A DNA stretch of 37,497 nt, from contig NYSS01000004.1 in assembly GCA_002683135.1 (NCBI GenBank), positions 1 to 37,497 on the forward strand, written 5' to 3'. The DNA comes from Planctomycetota bacterium (GTDB lineage: Bacteria; Planctomycetota; GCA-002687715). Every line of letters starts with the position of its first letter. The stretch's first letter is position 1. Both the position numbers and the translations under genes were made by a program. Below, one piece after another: positions 8,211 to 16,657 of the stretch. The notes beneath the pieces are model-generated. The model saw only the letters and a program-made list of their open reading frames with translations. It was not told the origin of the DNA and did no database searches.

Positions 8211-8221
8211 CGGCGCGTCAG
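8207..8221. terminator. Mini hairpin overlapping two convergent stop codons
   Basis: CTGACG (8207-8212), loop GCG, CGTCAG (8216-8221), followed by TTT on the plus strand. The stops of both convergent genes (TGA at 8208-8210 and the complement at 8218-8220) are inside the two arms. The stem is short, so termination strength is uncertain. Confidence 0.4.
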
Positions 8222-9438
8222 TTTCGTGGCGGGGTGCGGGAGACCTTCGTCCCGCGGTAGCCCTGGATCTTCTCGATCTCCACACGGGTTGCCTCCACGG
8301 TGGCGGCGTCGCGCAAGACCCGATAGTCCAGAGCGAACGTGACCTCTGCGCCTGGTTCGAGCGTGGGGACCCGTCCGGCGGTGCGCTCCACGGAGCGGTT
8401 GTAGGGGAACCCGGTGCCGGGCTCGAGCCCGGTGACGTAGCCTTCCTCCGCCGTGTCGGTGTTCTTCCACAGCGTGAATTTCGGCAGGGTGTCGGTGCGG
8501 TAGCGGATCGCGACACCCCGATCGGCGGCGGCGTTGCGCAGCATCACCAGGGTGCGGCCCGATCCGTCGTCTTGCGGCGTGACGCAGTACACCTGCTCGC
8601 CGTAGTCACGGGTCGGCCCCAGGTAGCCCCGCCAGGAGTCCAGGTCCTTGGCGGCGTATGCGTCGAACGGCGCGATCATGTCGGCAGGGGCGACGAAGCG
8701 GGCCCCGGCTTCGAGGAGAGGCGGCCCGAAGTTGGTGTGATAGATGACCTGGTACTCGCGCTTGTAGGAGCTTCGGTTGACCAGGCGATCCTCGATCCGG
8801 AGCGCGTCGCTTCCGGGGACCGTGGAGACCTCGGTCCACAGCTCGAAGTCCGCGAACTTGAACATCTGCTCGTCGACCCGGCCGCGCACCCGGATGCGGT
8901 GCGGCGGCGCCGTGTCGATGACGACCTCCACCTCGGAGGCGGGGATATTGCCGATGCGGCCGTGCAGGGTGAGCAGACGCTCGTTGTCTTCGCCCGGGTG
9001 GCCGGCGAAGGCGACCCCGCACCGGGTGAGCCACTCGTTGAAGCCCGTGAGCCATCCGAGCCCGCCGTGATCCTGCAGATCCACGTGCCGTGGATGGACC
9101 ACCTCCCGGACCGGCGAGTCCCATCCGAGCCGCACGTCACCGGCGACGACCTGGCCGATGGACATGCCGCGGGTGGGGATCACGGTGAAGCGGAGGACGC
9201 CGTTGTCCACCTCGATCAGGTCCACGCCTTCCTGGCGTCCGCCGTGCAAGGTCCGCTTGGTGACCGACCAGGGAGCGCCGCCGACGCCGGAGCGCTGTTG
9301 ATCCGTTCGCCAGTGGTCCACCCGTACGTTGTCAGAGACGCTGATGAGGGTGTTTCGTAGCTCTCCGCCTCTTGGAGCGGTGCACGCGGGCATCAGCAGG
9401 GCGGCGCACAGCAAGAGGACTGGGTGCGGGTAGGGCAT
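8218..9438 (-). CDS. DUF4432 / aldose-1-epimerase-like exported protein
   Basis: 406 residues. Known: DUF4432 proteins share the galactose-mutarotase (supersandwich) fold, bind sugars and often sit in carbohydrate-use clusters; the reaction is not established for most. Seen: hydrophobic N-terminus ending LLMPACTAP, which could be a lipoprotein Cys (Cys19) or a cleaved signal; VIPTRGMSIGQV and the HGGLGWLTGFNEW segment typical of the family; THGRIGN-type His segment (TLHGRIGN) near the middle; GFPYNRSVERTAGRVPTLEPG near the C-terminus. An AGGAGA lies about 12 bases before ATG 9438. Same strand as the 9479-10345 gene with 40 bp between them, so probably co-transcribed. Inference: periplasmic sugar recognition or epimerisation. 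Confidence 0.8.
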   Translation of the reverse strand: MPYPHPVLLLCAALLMPACTAPRGGELRNTLISVSDNVRVDHWRTDQQRSGVGGAPWSVTKRTLHGGRQEGVDLIEVDNGVLRFTVIPTRGMSIGQVVAGDVRLGWDSPVREVVHPRHVDLQDHGGLGWLTGFNEWLTRCGVAFAGHPGEDNERLLTLHGRIGNIPASEVEVVIDTAPPHRIRVRGRVDEQMFKFADFELWTEVSTVPGSDALRIEDRLVNRSSYKREYQVIYHTNFGPPLLEAGARFVAPADMIAPFDAYAAKDLDSWRGYLGPTRDYGEQVYCVTPQDDGSGRTLVMLRNAAADRGVAIRYRTDTLPKFTLWKNTDTAEEGYVTGLEPGTGFPYNRSVERTAGRVPTLEPGAEVTFALDYRVLRDAATVEATRVEIEKIQGYRGTKVSRTPPRN

Positions 9439-9478
9439 GGTTCTTCGTGTCTCCTGGCGCGCAGTGGGCGTCGGTGGC

Positions 9479-10345
9479 CTACTTGCGTTTCGTTTGGGTG
9501 CCGTAGGTGCCGTCGGGGAGCACCTTGGGGAGTTGAAACCGAGGATCGGTGAGCAGCTTGAACACAGCCTTGTCGCGTTGCTCCACCAGCTTCTTCGTGG
9601 GCAGCTCCCACTCGTTGTCGATCTCTTGCTTGCGTCCGGGGTAGTTCTGGCCGCCCAGGATGGAGGTCAGGGCCCAGTAGAAGTACTCGGCCGCCTGGCA
9701 TTGGTAGTCGCAGGTCTCGTCGTCGTAGTGGTACCAGGCGTCCTCGGGGTAGCGGTTCGGGATGCGACGGAAGCGCCCGCCACGGGCCAGATCCATGGCG
9801 TCGGCGAGTTTACTCCCGACGTCAAACCGGAGCGCCTTGGGGTACACCTCTTCGTATCCGTGGGAGACCAGGTGCAAGACCTCTTCTAAGGACGCGTCGA
9901 AGCGCCCGCGCTTGCGCACGTGGGGCGGACCATCGGGGAGGGTCTCCTCACCGTAGAGGTCCTGCCCCAGCTTGAAACCGGCGCGCTCGAGCTTGCGCCA
10001 GTTCATGCGCAGCCGGCGGAAGTCACGCTCGCGGGCGGCCATGGCCAAGAACGCGCCGCGTTCACGCAGGTTGGCGGCGACCTTGGGGTTGTCGGGCTTG
10101 CCGTCCTCGTCGTTGTCCAGGTACTGGGCCAGCACGTGGCCCGCGTGTAGGACCTTGCGGTCCGAGGTCTTCTCCGTCGCCACGACCAGAACGTCGAAGA
10201 CACGGAGGTACTTGGCGAAGGCGGGCCGGAAGACGGCGAGCTTCCCCTCTGCGGGCAAGGGCTTGAGGACGATCTCCGGCAGCTTTGTGGGCTCTTGCCC
10301 GAAGGTGCAGGGGACGAGCAACAGGCAGAGTACGGCGCTCTTCAT
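9479..10345 (-). CDS. Exported protein of unknown function with HxxxH motif
   Basis: 288 residues; I do not recognise a named family. Seen: signal peptide 1-16 ending CTFGQ; an acidic Ca-site-like loop DNDEDGKPDN (77-86); EEVLHLVSHGYEEVYP with His158 and His162 and Glu154/Glu155 before them, which is the layout of a metal-binding helix (ExxHxxxH); a second helix with YDDETCDYQCQAAEYFYWAL (207-226) carrying Cys212, Cys216 and Glu220. Inference: the His pair plus Glu220 could form a zincin-like metal site, but HxxxH is not the standard HExxH, so hydrolase activity is only a guess. First gene of a probable two-gene unit with the DUF4432 protein. Confidence 0.7.
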   Translation of the reverse strand: MKSAVLCLLLVPCTFGQEPTKLPEIVLKPLPAEGKLAVFRPAFAKYLRVFDVLVVATEKTSDRKVLHAGHVLAQYLDNDEDGKPDNPKVAANLRERGAFLAMAARERDFRRLRMNWRKLERAGFKLGQDLYGEETLPDGPPHVRKRGRFDASLEEVLHLVSHGYEEVYPKALRFDVGSKLADAMDLARGGRFRRIPNRYPEDAWYHYDDETCDYQCQAAEYFYWALTSILGGQNYPGRKQEIDNEWELPTKKLVEQRDKAVFKLLTDPRFQLPKVLPDGTYGTQTKRK

Positions 10346-10377
10346 GCCTCTTAGTGTAGCGGGCTGGGCTAAATGAA

Positions 10378-10419
10378 CGCGGCGCCCTGTCCCCGTGGAT
10401 TCCGGGGCAGGGCGCCGCG
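10378..10419 (-). terminator. Intrinsic terminator of the FG-GAP gene
   Basis: A 16-bp GC-rich stem with one bulged T (left arm 10378-10394, right arm 10404-10119 equivalent ending at 10119+300, that is 10404-10419) and a 9-nt loop lies 24 bases downstream of the minus-strand stop at 10443. Reading the minus strand, it is followed by GTTCATTT. Confidence 0.75.
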
Positions 10420-10442
10420 ATGTCTGCGCCGATTAGGCGATC

Positions 10443-12446
10443 CTATGGTTCGATCACGAAAGCCGTGACCTGGGAGATCGTCGGGAAGGACAGGGGCGGG
10501 GCGGTCCACGTGGCGAAGGCGGTGAACAGCTGGAGCCCGATCAGCGCTGGGTCGTTGGGGATGGCTCCGCCGTACTGACCCCGGCCTTGAGCATCCAGGT
10601 TGCCCGCCATGCCGAAGAACAGGCCGGGCCCGGGCGCCGTGGAGACGGTGAACAGGAAGTCGTTGGCCAGGGCCACGGACTGTCCTGCCAGGTTCTGCGC
10701 CGGGGTCGTCCCTGCGGCGAACGCGGCCACGTAGTTGGCGCCCGGCTCGGCGAGGGCGTTGAACGGCACCGACGTGCCGATGCGCGGGCGCGCTCCGAGG
10801 ACCGTCGTGCCGCGGGCCAGTTCTCGACCGGAGACGATGTTGATTTCACCGGCGTTGGACGCGGCGTTGTTGTAGCCGTCGCCGCGCATGGCGTTGGGGA
10901 ACACGTCTCCGAAGCCGTCGTTATCGAAGTCCCCAGCCTCCATGCTGTAGCTGGTGAAGTCGTCCGCGTCGACGCCCTGGATGACGCGGTACACGATCTC
11001 TGCCGGCAGCGCTCCGAGGACCAGCTGGCTAGGCCAGCGGACGGGGCTGCCGAAGACCACGTCCACCTGCCCGGCGCGGTTGGCGGTGCCGGTTGGCCGG
11101 ACCACGTTGTGATACGGGGAGCCGATGCAGATGTCGTCGCATCCATCCCCGTTCACGTCGGACGCGGAGACCGAGTCGGCGGCGATCTCACTGGACCCAG
11201 CGCCGTAGATGGTCGAGGTGTTTGCCGGGGTGTTGCGTGCGTCGAGTGTCTGGTTGCGTAGCCAATTGCCGCCGTAGACGATGAAGGCTTCTCCAGCCCA
11301 GTTGCAGCAGTTACCCGGCCCGTCCGCGGTGAGCGCGCCCAGGGCGATGTCGTTGTAGCCGTCGCCGTCGAAGTCGCCCGCCTTGAGCTCTTCGCCGAGC
11401 ACGTCACCGCTGTCGGCGCCGTAGATGGTGGTGAGGTTGGGGGCGGTGACGGCGGGGGTCGCCAGGTTGATGGAGGTCGGCCAGTTGGGGCGCCCCCACA
11501 GGACGTAGGTGTCGCCGCAGTTGCTGCGGGTGTTGCCCGGCCCGTCGGCGCCGGTGTAGCCGGATCCCGTGTTGGCGGCGCCCGCCCGGTTCATGGCGGC
11601 GGAGATGATCAGCTCGTCGAAGCCGTCTGCGTCGAGGTCGCTCCCGAGCAGGGTCGTGCCCAGGTGGTCTTGGTTGTCGACGCCGTAGATGGTCGTCATG
11701 GGGACACCGAACGGCGGGTTCGCGAGATCGATCGTCGCGGGCCAGGGGTTGCCGCCGAAGAGGACGACGACCTCGCCGCGGTTCTGGTTGCTGTTGCTGA
11801 TGCCGTCGCCGCCATCTGCGCCCATGATGACGTCGGTCACGCCGTCGCCGTTGATGTCGCCGCCGGCGATCCAGATGCCGAGCCGGTCGACCGAGTTGCT
11901 CCCTTGGATCACGGTGACCGAGGATGGGGGGTTAGCGAGGTCGATGACGCCCGTGAAGTTGCTGCCACCCGGGATGATGTAAACCGCGCCCGCCCGGCTG
12001 CGCCCTTGGGGGTCGGCGCCCATGGCGCTCAGCACGAGGTCGTCGATGCCATCGCCGGTGACGTCGGCGCCGACCAATTCCGTGCCGGCGAAGTCGTTGC
12101 TGTTCGCCCCGTAAACCTGCAGCATCACGTTGGACCATTCCCACGGGTTGAGGAGGTTGACCACACCCCCGACCGACCCGTTGCCCTTCATGATCAGGAC
12201 CTCTCCCGAGTCCGTGCGATTCTGCAGCGGGCCGCTGTCTGCGAGCAGCGGGGTGATCGCGTAGTCGAGGTTGCCGTCGTTGTCGAAGTCCCCGACGTCA
12301 ATGGGGATGCCGCAGTAGCCCCCCCCGGACTGGAAGAGGAACGAGGTGCGCTGGCCAGTTTGGGGGACGATGGAGAGGTCCCACACGTAGCTAGGCTGCG
12401 CGGCCAACAACTGGGACAAAGCGATGAGGACGAGCGCCGATCTCAT
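10443..12446 (-). CDS. Secreted FG-GAP (integrin-alpha-like) beta-propeller protein
   Basis: 667 residues from ATG 12446, preceded by a GAGAGGAAA ribosome site. Seen: signal peptide ending LLAAQ; then seven Ca-binding FG-GAP blades with Dx[D/N]xDG-type loops (DFDNDGNLD, DVTGDGIDD, DINGDGVTD, DLDADGFDE, DFDGDGYND, DVNGDGCDD, DFDNDGFGD), each followed by a short strand and G-rich turn and by repeated phrases on naming or procedural strings such as IYG and VVLFGG. Seven blades match a complete propeller. The last ~120 residues form a separate beta domain (from about GARPRIGTSVPF to FVIEP) shared with other secreted proteins here. Known: FG-GAP propellers mediate surface adhesion or ligand binding. 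Inference: an outer-surface or released adhesion-type protein. Confidence 0.9.
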   Translation of the reverse strand: MRSALVLIALSQLLAAQPSYVWDLSIVPQTGQRTSFLFQSGGGYCGIPIDVGDFDNDGNLDYAITPLLADSGPLQNRTDSGEVLIMKGNGSVGGVVNLLNPWEWSNVMLQVYGANSNDFAGTELVGADVTGDGIDDLVLSAMGADPQGRSRAGAVYIIPGGSNFTGVIDLANPPSSVTVIQGSNSVDRLGIWIAGGDINGDGVTDVIMGADGGDGISNSNQNRGEVVVLFGGNPWPATIDLANPPFGVPMTTIYGVDNQDHLGTTLLGSDLDADGFDELIISAAMNRAGAANTGSGYTGADGPGNTRSNCGDTYVLWGRPNWPTSINLATPAVTAPNLTTIYGADSGDVLGEELKAGDFDGDGYNDIALGALTADGPGNCCNWAGEAFIVYGGNWLRNQTLDARNTPANTSTIYGAGSSEIAADSVSASDVNGDGCDDICIGSPYHNVVRPTGTANRAGQVDVVFGSPVRWPSQLVLGALPAEIVYRVIQGVDADDFTSYSMEAGDFDNDGFGDVFPNAMRGDGYNNAASNAGEINIVSGRELARGTTVLGARPRIGTSVPFNALAEPGANYVAAFAAGTTPAQNLAGQSVALANDFLFTVSTAPGPGLFFGMAGNLDAQGRGQYGGAIPNDPALIGLQLFTAFATWTAPPLSFPTISQVTAFVIEP

Positions 12447-12555
12447 GACCAGTTTCCTCTCTGGTAGGGGGCCGTCAGGTGATGGCCTCCATTGTGGACC
12501 CGGGGGGCGGGGCTTTCCATCCCAACTGTTCATTCGAGGCCTTGCAGGTCCGAAT

Positions 12556-12587
12556 AGCCCCACCGGCGTGCTCTATCCGGTGGGGCT
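12556..12587 (-). terminator. Intrinsic terminator of the beta-propeller gene
   Basis: A perfect 11-bp stem (AGCCCCACCGG at 12556-12566 with CCGGTGGGGCT at 12577-12587) with a 10-nt loop lies 12 bases after the minus-strand stop at 12600; the following minus-strand bases include ATTCG rather than a strong T-run. Confidence 0.7.
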
Positions 12588-12599
12588 TGGGCCTCGCTT

Positions 12600-14444
12600 C
12601 TACTGGATCGTCACGGTCGTGATGTTGCTGAACTGGACATCCCCTGGGGTCAGAGTGAGGGCCACGCCCCACAACTGCATCCCGGAGAATTGCTGCATGA
12701 TGTTGGGGGGAACCTGAATCGATACCCCGCCCACGGGATCCAGCGCACCGCCGAAGATTTTCATGCCTTGAGTGCCGATGGTGAACTGGGCGAATGCATC
12801 GGCGACGCCGATGTGCAACCCACCCAGCCAGCCGCCGCCGGGGAACGTGCCGTTGGCCGGGTCGAACGAGTGGAAGAGGTAGTAGGGGTCGTCCGCGACG
12901 CCACCGGCGACCTGAATGTCGAGGTCGCCCATGCAACCTTGGGACAGGGAGGCAGAGAGCTGGGAGCGGGACACCAGGAACAGGCCGCCGAGGGCGTAGG
13001 AGAGCACGTACAGATCGCCGTTGCTGGTGTATGCCATGCCCGTGGGGAGCATGAGGCCGGAGGCCACGGTGTGGGTCCCGGTGCTGGTGAGTTTGGTGAT
13101 GGTGCCCGTGAAGGGGACGAAGTTGGGGGGCGTCAAGGTGAGGTCGAACTGGCCCCAGCTGAGCACCGCGAGGCGACCGTCGGTCGGATCGACGGCCATG
13201 TCGACGAGGGTCGTGAATCCGGTCTGTACGGTCGTGATGGTCCCCGTGGAGTCAACGTGGAACACGCTGGCGGTACCCGGAAAGAAGGGGCCACCCGTGA
13301 GGTTGCACACCCAGAATCCGCCGTTTCCGTCTGCGAGGATCTTGGTCGGGACAGCCTGCTGGCCGACGAACGGCGGGCCTGATCCCGGGAGGTTGGGGAA
13401 CTGGGCGAACACGCTCATCGCGCCGGCGCTATCGATCCTGATGATTGCGTTGGCGCCCGCATCCACGGCGTAGCGATCGCCTGCGGCGTCGACGGCGACG
13501 GAGTAGACGTTGGAGTCGGGTGTCGGCTCCCCCGGGGGCAAGCCCTGCGCCAAGACGTAGCTACGTACGTCGTGATCTTCTCCCGGAAGCAGCGTCGCGC
13601 TGTTCACGTCCCAGGTCTGGACGCGACCGGTCGTGCCGCCCACGGCGATGTTCAGGTGATCTGCGTTCTGCGGGTCCCATGCCATGTGATGAACGCCGGT
13701 GGGGGAGTTCTCGATGATTTCGGACGGGAAACCGGAGAGCACCGTCTGCAGCATTCCGGTGGAGGGATCGTAGCGAGACACCCTGCCGGTGGCGCCCGTG
13801 CCGTCCCCCGCTTCTCCGATCCAGAGTCGATCCTGTGCGTCCGCGACCAGCCCGATAGGAGACAGGAGGGACGACGTGACGAGCACCTGGGGGCTCGCGT
13901 CGTAGTGGACGGTTCCGTTCCAGACGCGGGGGCTGAAGATGCCTCCGGTAAACGGGACGTTCGTCGCCGCCCCGAGAGACAGGGAGAGGTGAGGTCCGGA
14001 GACCGTTTGATTGGTGCCGTTGCCGTTGGTGTAGCGGTGTCCGCCGGAGTTCACGATGGCGATGCCGTAACTTCCGGACGGCAACGGGAAGTCCGAGATG
14101 TTGACGGGTGTCGGCACGTCCTGGCCCAATGAGCATCCGGTGCCGCTGCTGACCAGGGTCCAGGCGGCCGGGTCGGTCTCGACCCCCACGTAGCTTCCGG
14201 GTGTGGTGTAGACATCCAGAGTGGCGATAGTGCCGGCGGTGGCGCTACAGTTCGTGTCGAGGGAGGTCACGGTGAGACCCGCGGGGCCACCCCATGTGAC
14301 GGTGAGGTCGAAGTAGACCGCTCCACCGGAAGATCCCCCGTTGTTCGAGGCGAAGTTCGGCGGCGTGGTGATGGACTGGGCTGAAGCCACCCCGGTGAGG
14401 AGGCAGGCTGACGCGACGAGGAGAGCGACGCATGGGGTGCGCAT
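12600..14444 (-). CDS. Secreted NHL/ScyD-like beta-propeller protein
   Basis: 614 residues; AAGGAG lies six bases before ATG 14444. Seen: signal peptide ending GVASAQ (~23); an N-terminal beta domain (~24-185) similar to extracellular choice-of-anchor modules; a propeller of six or so blades (~188-500) with recurring motifs PIGLVADAQDRLWIGEA, VYSVAVDAAGDRYAVDAGANAIIRID, KILADGNGGFWVCN, VDMAVDPTDGRLAVLSW and PTGMAYTSNGDLYVLSY, as in NHL and ScyD/ScyE-type proteins; and a C-terminal domain (~520-614) ending SNITTVTIQ that resembles the tail of other proteins in this window. Known: NHL propellers are binding scaffolds. Inference: a secreted, possibly surface-attached binding protein. No enzymatic motif is seen. 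Confidence 0.82.
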   Translation of the reverse strand: MRTPCVALLVASACLLTGVASAQSITTPPNFASNNGGSSGGAVYFDLTVTWGGPAGLTVTSLDTNCSATAGTIATLDVYTTPGSYVGVETDPAAWTLVSSGTGCSLGQDVPTPVNISDFPLPSGSYGIAIVNSGGHRYTNGNGTNQTVSGPHLSLSLGAATNVPFTGGIFSPRVWNGTVHYDASPQVLVTSSLLSPIGLVADAQDRLWIGEAGDGTGATGRVSRYDPSTGMLQTVLSGFPSEIIENSPTGVHHMAWDPQNADHLNIAVGGTTGRVQTWDVNSATLLPGEDHDVRSYVLAQGLPPGEPTPDSNVYSVAVDAAGDRYAVDAGANAIIRIDSAGAMSVFAQFPNLPGSGPPFVGQQAVPTKILADGNGGFWVCNLTGGPFFPGTASVFHVDSTGTITTVQTGFTTLVDMAVDPTDGRLAVLSWGQFDLTLTPPNFVPFTGTITKLTSTGTHTVASGLMLPTGMAYTSNGDLYVLSYALGGLFLVSRSQLSASLSQGCMGDLDIQVAGGVADDPYYLFHSFDPANGTFPGGGWLGGLHIGVADAFAQFTIGTQGMKIFGGALDPVGGVSIQVPPNIMQQFSGMQLWGVALTLTPGDVQFSNITTVTIQ

Positions 14445-14639
14445 GGGGAACTCCTTGGCTGTGCTTGGTGGACGGAAAGGGGCGTGCGAGCGCGGTCTCG
14501 GTCTCGGTCGCGGGGGCCGACGTCAGTCTGGCTCGCTCAATGGCGACGGCGTAGGGCAAATGCAGGATCTGCTACACCGACGATCTAATCATAGAACCTC
14601 ATGCGCCCTGAGAGGGCAACCCCTTAGCTAATCCACGAT
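14445..14639. other. Intergenic region upstream of the propeller gene
   Basis: 195 bp between two minus-strand genes. It contains a small GCCCT/AGGGC hairpin (14605-14617) that could end the upstream sulfatase-fold gene, a -10-like TATGAT on the minus strand (14588-14593) with no good -35, and the AAGGAG ribosome site for the gene at 14444. Confidence 0.4.
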
Positions 14640-16559
14640 TTATCGGGCTGAGAACCACCGCTTCTGCGAGAGGAGAGATCTCCGAGCTCGCGCCCGCTGT
14701 GCTTGTGTGGCAGATCGCGGCGCATCGTTCATGTCGAAGACGTCCTGGATGACCACGTCGTTTTTTTGGTTTACGAAGTGGAACTTCAGGTCGTCTTGGA
14801 CCAGGGCGAAGTCGAGCGGGACACCGTCACTCATCTGGGACATGATCACGGCCTGGTTGCGTTCCGGGTCATGATCCAGGAGGTTCTTGCCGGTGAAGGT
14901 GCGATCGATGGGGAGGTTGACCCCGAGGGCGGCGAGAACGGTCGGGGCGACGTCTGCGTGGGAGGTGACGGTGTACCGGATGCTGGGCGTTCCAGGGATG
15001 CGCAGGATCAGGGGGACCCGCGTCTGGTAGTTGTTCAGGGCCATGGAGTGGCCGAACCTCCCGCGCTCGAAGAACTCCTCTCCATGGTCGCCCGTGATGA
15101 CGATGATGGTGCGCTCCAGCTCTCCGCGCTCGCGCAAGCGATCGATGACCCGCGTCACCAGATGGTCCAGGTAGTGGGCGGCGTTCTTGTACCTGTTCAG
15201 CAGGCGATCCCGTTTCCCGCGCAGGTCGAAGTCGTGTACGGAGAAGTCGGATGGCATGGACGGGGTGAACACCTCGAACTCGTCGGGGTGGTAGTAGTTG
15301 TAGTGGGTGACGTAGAAGAACAGGAAGTCGAGGTGGCGGCCCGGACCCCGCTGCTCAAGGTCATGGAGATAGGCGTCGACCATCTCCGCGTCCTCCTCCT
15401 CGAGGGGGCGGCGCTTCCACACCCGGGTCTCGTCGTGACGCTTCATGCGGTTGGTCAGGAAGGTGCGGTCGACCCCCTCGTCGAACACGAAGCGGTTCAG
15501 GTGCCCGTAGCTCAGGTCGGACGACGTCCACACCGTGTTCTTCCAGCCGAGATGCGCGAGCGTCGGAAACAGGACCGTGTTCAGGTCGTTGTAGCGGCAC
15601 GCATACCAGTACATGGGGGCGAGGCCGGAGAACAGGCCGAAGAGCCCCTCGGGCGTCCGCGTGCCGGTGGAGAAGTGGGCGGGTGACGTGAACGCGTCAT
15701 CGGCGAACCGGGACAAGCCGGGCATGATCTCGGGCGTGAGCATGTCCCAGCGCCAGCTCTCCGCCGCGATGACCAGGACGTTCCAGTCACGTTCAGCGGA
15801 GAGGTCTTTCGGAGGACTCCAGTCGCGACGGAAGCGGGTGTAGTCGCGTGTCTCGGGGGCCTGTTCGTAGGCTTCCCGGGCCAGCTCCCGGTCGACCAGG
15901 ATGTAGTGGCTCTCTATCCCGATGGCGGACCAGAGGCGCGCCACGCCGAGGTCCATGTAGCGCGGGGCGAAGAGGGGGATCGGCGCCGTGGCCTCCCGGG
16001 CCTCCCGCGCATGAACATGGTGCCACGCCGACCACCAGGCCGACGTCGCCCCGGCCACGAGGGCGGTGACCAGGAGGACCCGGCGACAGCGGGGGAGGCG
16101 CCACCCGTGCTCTTGCAGCCACGTTCCTGTGGGAAACAGAGACAACTGGAATGCGAACACGGCCAGCACGATCAGCGCGAGCTGCCACACGTCACCCGGC
16201 GCGAGGGCCAGGTCACCCAGGATGCCAGGCTCGTTCATGAGGGCGAGGAAGCTCCAATCCAGGTGCGCCAGGTAGAGGTACATGGTCAGCAGGTCCACGT
16301 AGAGGAAGGCGAGCAGCGATGTGGACCAGGCGGCGAAGAGGAGGGGGGTGAGGAAGCGCGGGGTCAGCTTGTGGAGCAACCCGGCGGCGACGCCGCCGAG
16401 GAGGATCAGCGTGCATGCGGCGCCGGCGTCGAACCCAAAGCTCCACCAGGGGGCGCGCGCGTATCCCGCCTCAGTGAACGGGTCGACGACGCGGAACACC
16501 GCGAAAAACCCGATCAGGAGTACGAGGTTCACCAGCAGAGGGCACCGAAACGCGTGCAT
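14640..16559 (-). CDS. Membrane-anchored alkaline-phosphatase-superfamily enzyme (LTA-synthase/YejM-like)
   Basis: 639 residues. Seen: about five hydrophobic N-terminal segments (roughly 8-25, 44-64, 70-92, 125-142, 160-178), then a soluble sulfatase-fold domain from ~258. Metal and catalytic motifs are present: NVLVIAAESWRWDML with Glu267 as metal ligand; HFSTGTRTPEGLFGLFSG containing the likely catalytic Thr300; and IVITGDHGEEFFERGRFGHS carrying the Asp/His metal ligands. The catalytic residue is Thr, not the Cys/Ser that FGE modifies, as in LTA synthases and YejM/PbgA. Known: such enzymes transfer or hydrolyse phospho- or sulfo-groups on lipids and glycans outside the membrane. Inference: an envelope-facing enzyme, substrate unknown. 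It diverges from the 16658 gene. Confidence 0.85.
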   Translation of the reverse strand: MHAFRCPLLVNLVLLIGFFAVFRVVDPFTEAGYARAPWWSFGFDAGAACTLILLGGVAAGLLHKLTPRFLTPLLFAAWSTSLLAFLYVDLLTMYLYLAHLDWSFLALMNEPGILGDLALAPGDVWQLALIVLAVFAFQLSLFPTGTWLQEHGWRLPRCRRVLLVTALVAGATSAWWSAWHHVHAREAREATAPIPLFAPRYMDLGVARLWSAIGIESHYILVDRELAREAYEQAPETRDYTRFRRDWSPPKDLSAERDWNVLVIAAESWRWDMLTPEIMPGLSRFADDAFTSPAHFSTGTRTPEGLFGLFSGLAPMYWYACRYNDLNTVLFPTLAHLGWKNTVWTSSDLSYGHLNRFVFDEGVDRTFLTNRMKRHDETRVWKRRPLEEEDAEMVDAYLHDLEQRGPGRHLDFLFFYVTHYNYYHPDEFEVFTPSMPSDFSVHDFDLRGKRDRLLNRYKNAAHYLDHLVTRVIDRLRERGELERTIIVITGDHGEEFFERGRFGHSMALNNYQTRVPLILRIPGTPSIRYTVTSHADVAPTVLAALGVNLPIDRTFTGKNLLDHDPERNQAVIMSQMSDGVPLDFALVQDDLKFHFVNQKNDVVIQDVFDMNDAPRSATQAQRARARRSLLSQKRWFSAR

Positions 16560-16589
16560 GGGCGCGGATCTTACCGGACCTCGCAGGTG

Positions 16590-16595
16590 TATAAT
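16590..16595 (+). promoter_or_regulatory. TATAAT -10 element upstream of the repeat-protein gene
   Basis: A perfect consensus -10 hexamer in the divergent gap between the sulfatase-fold gene and the 17-residue-repeat gene, giving a leader of about 55 bases to ATG 16658. The -35 region at 17-bp spacing (about 16567-16572) is poor. Confidence 0.5.
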
Positions 16596-16657
16596 GGAGG
16601 CAACGGCTCGGCGGCGGCTCCTGGAGCGGAGGCCACGCCCCCCATATGGAGGCCGAC

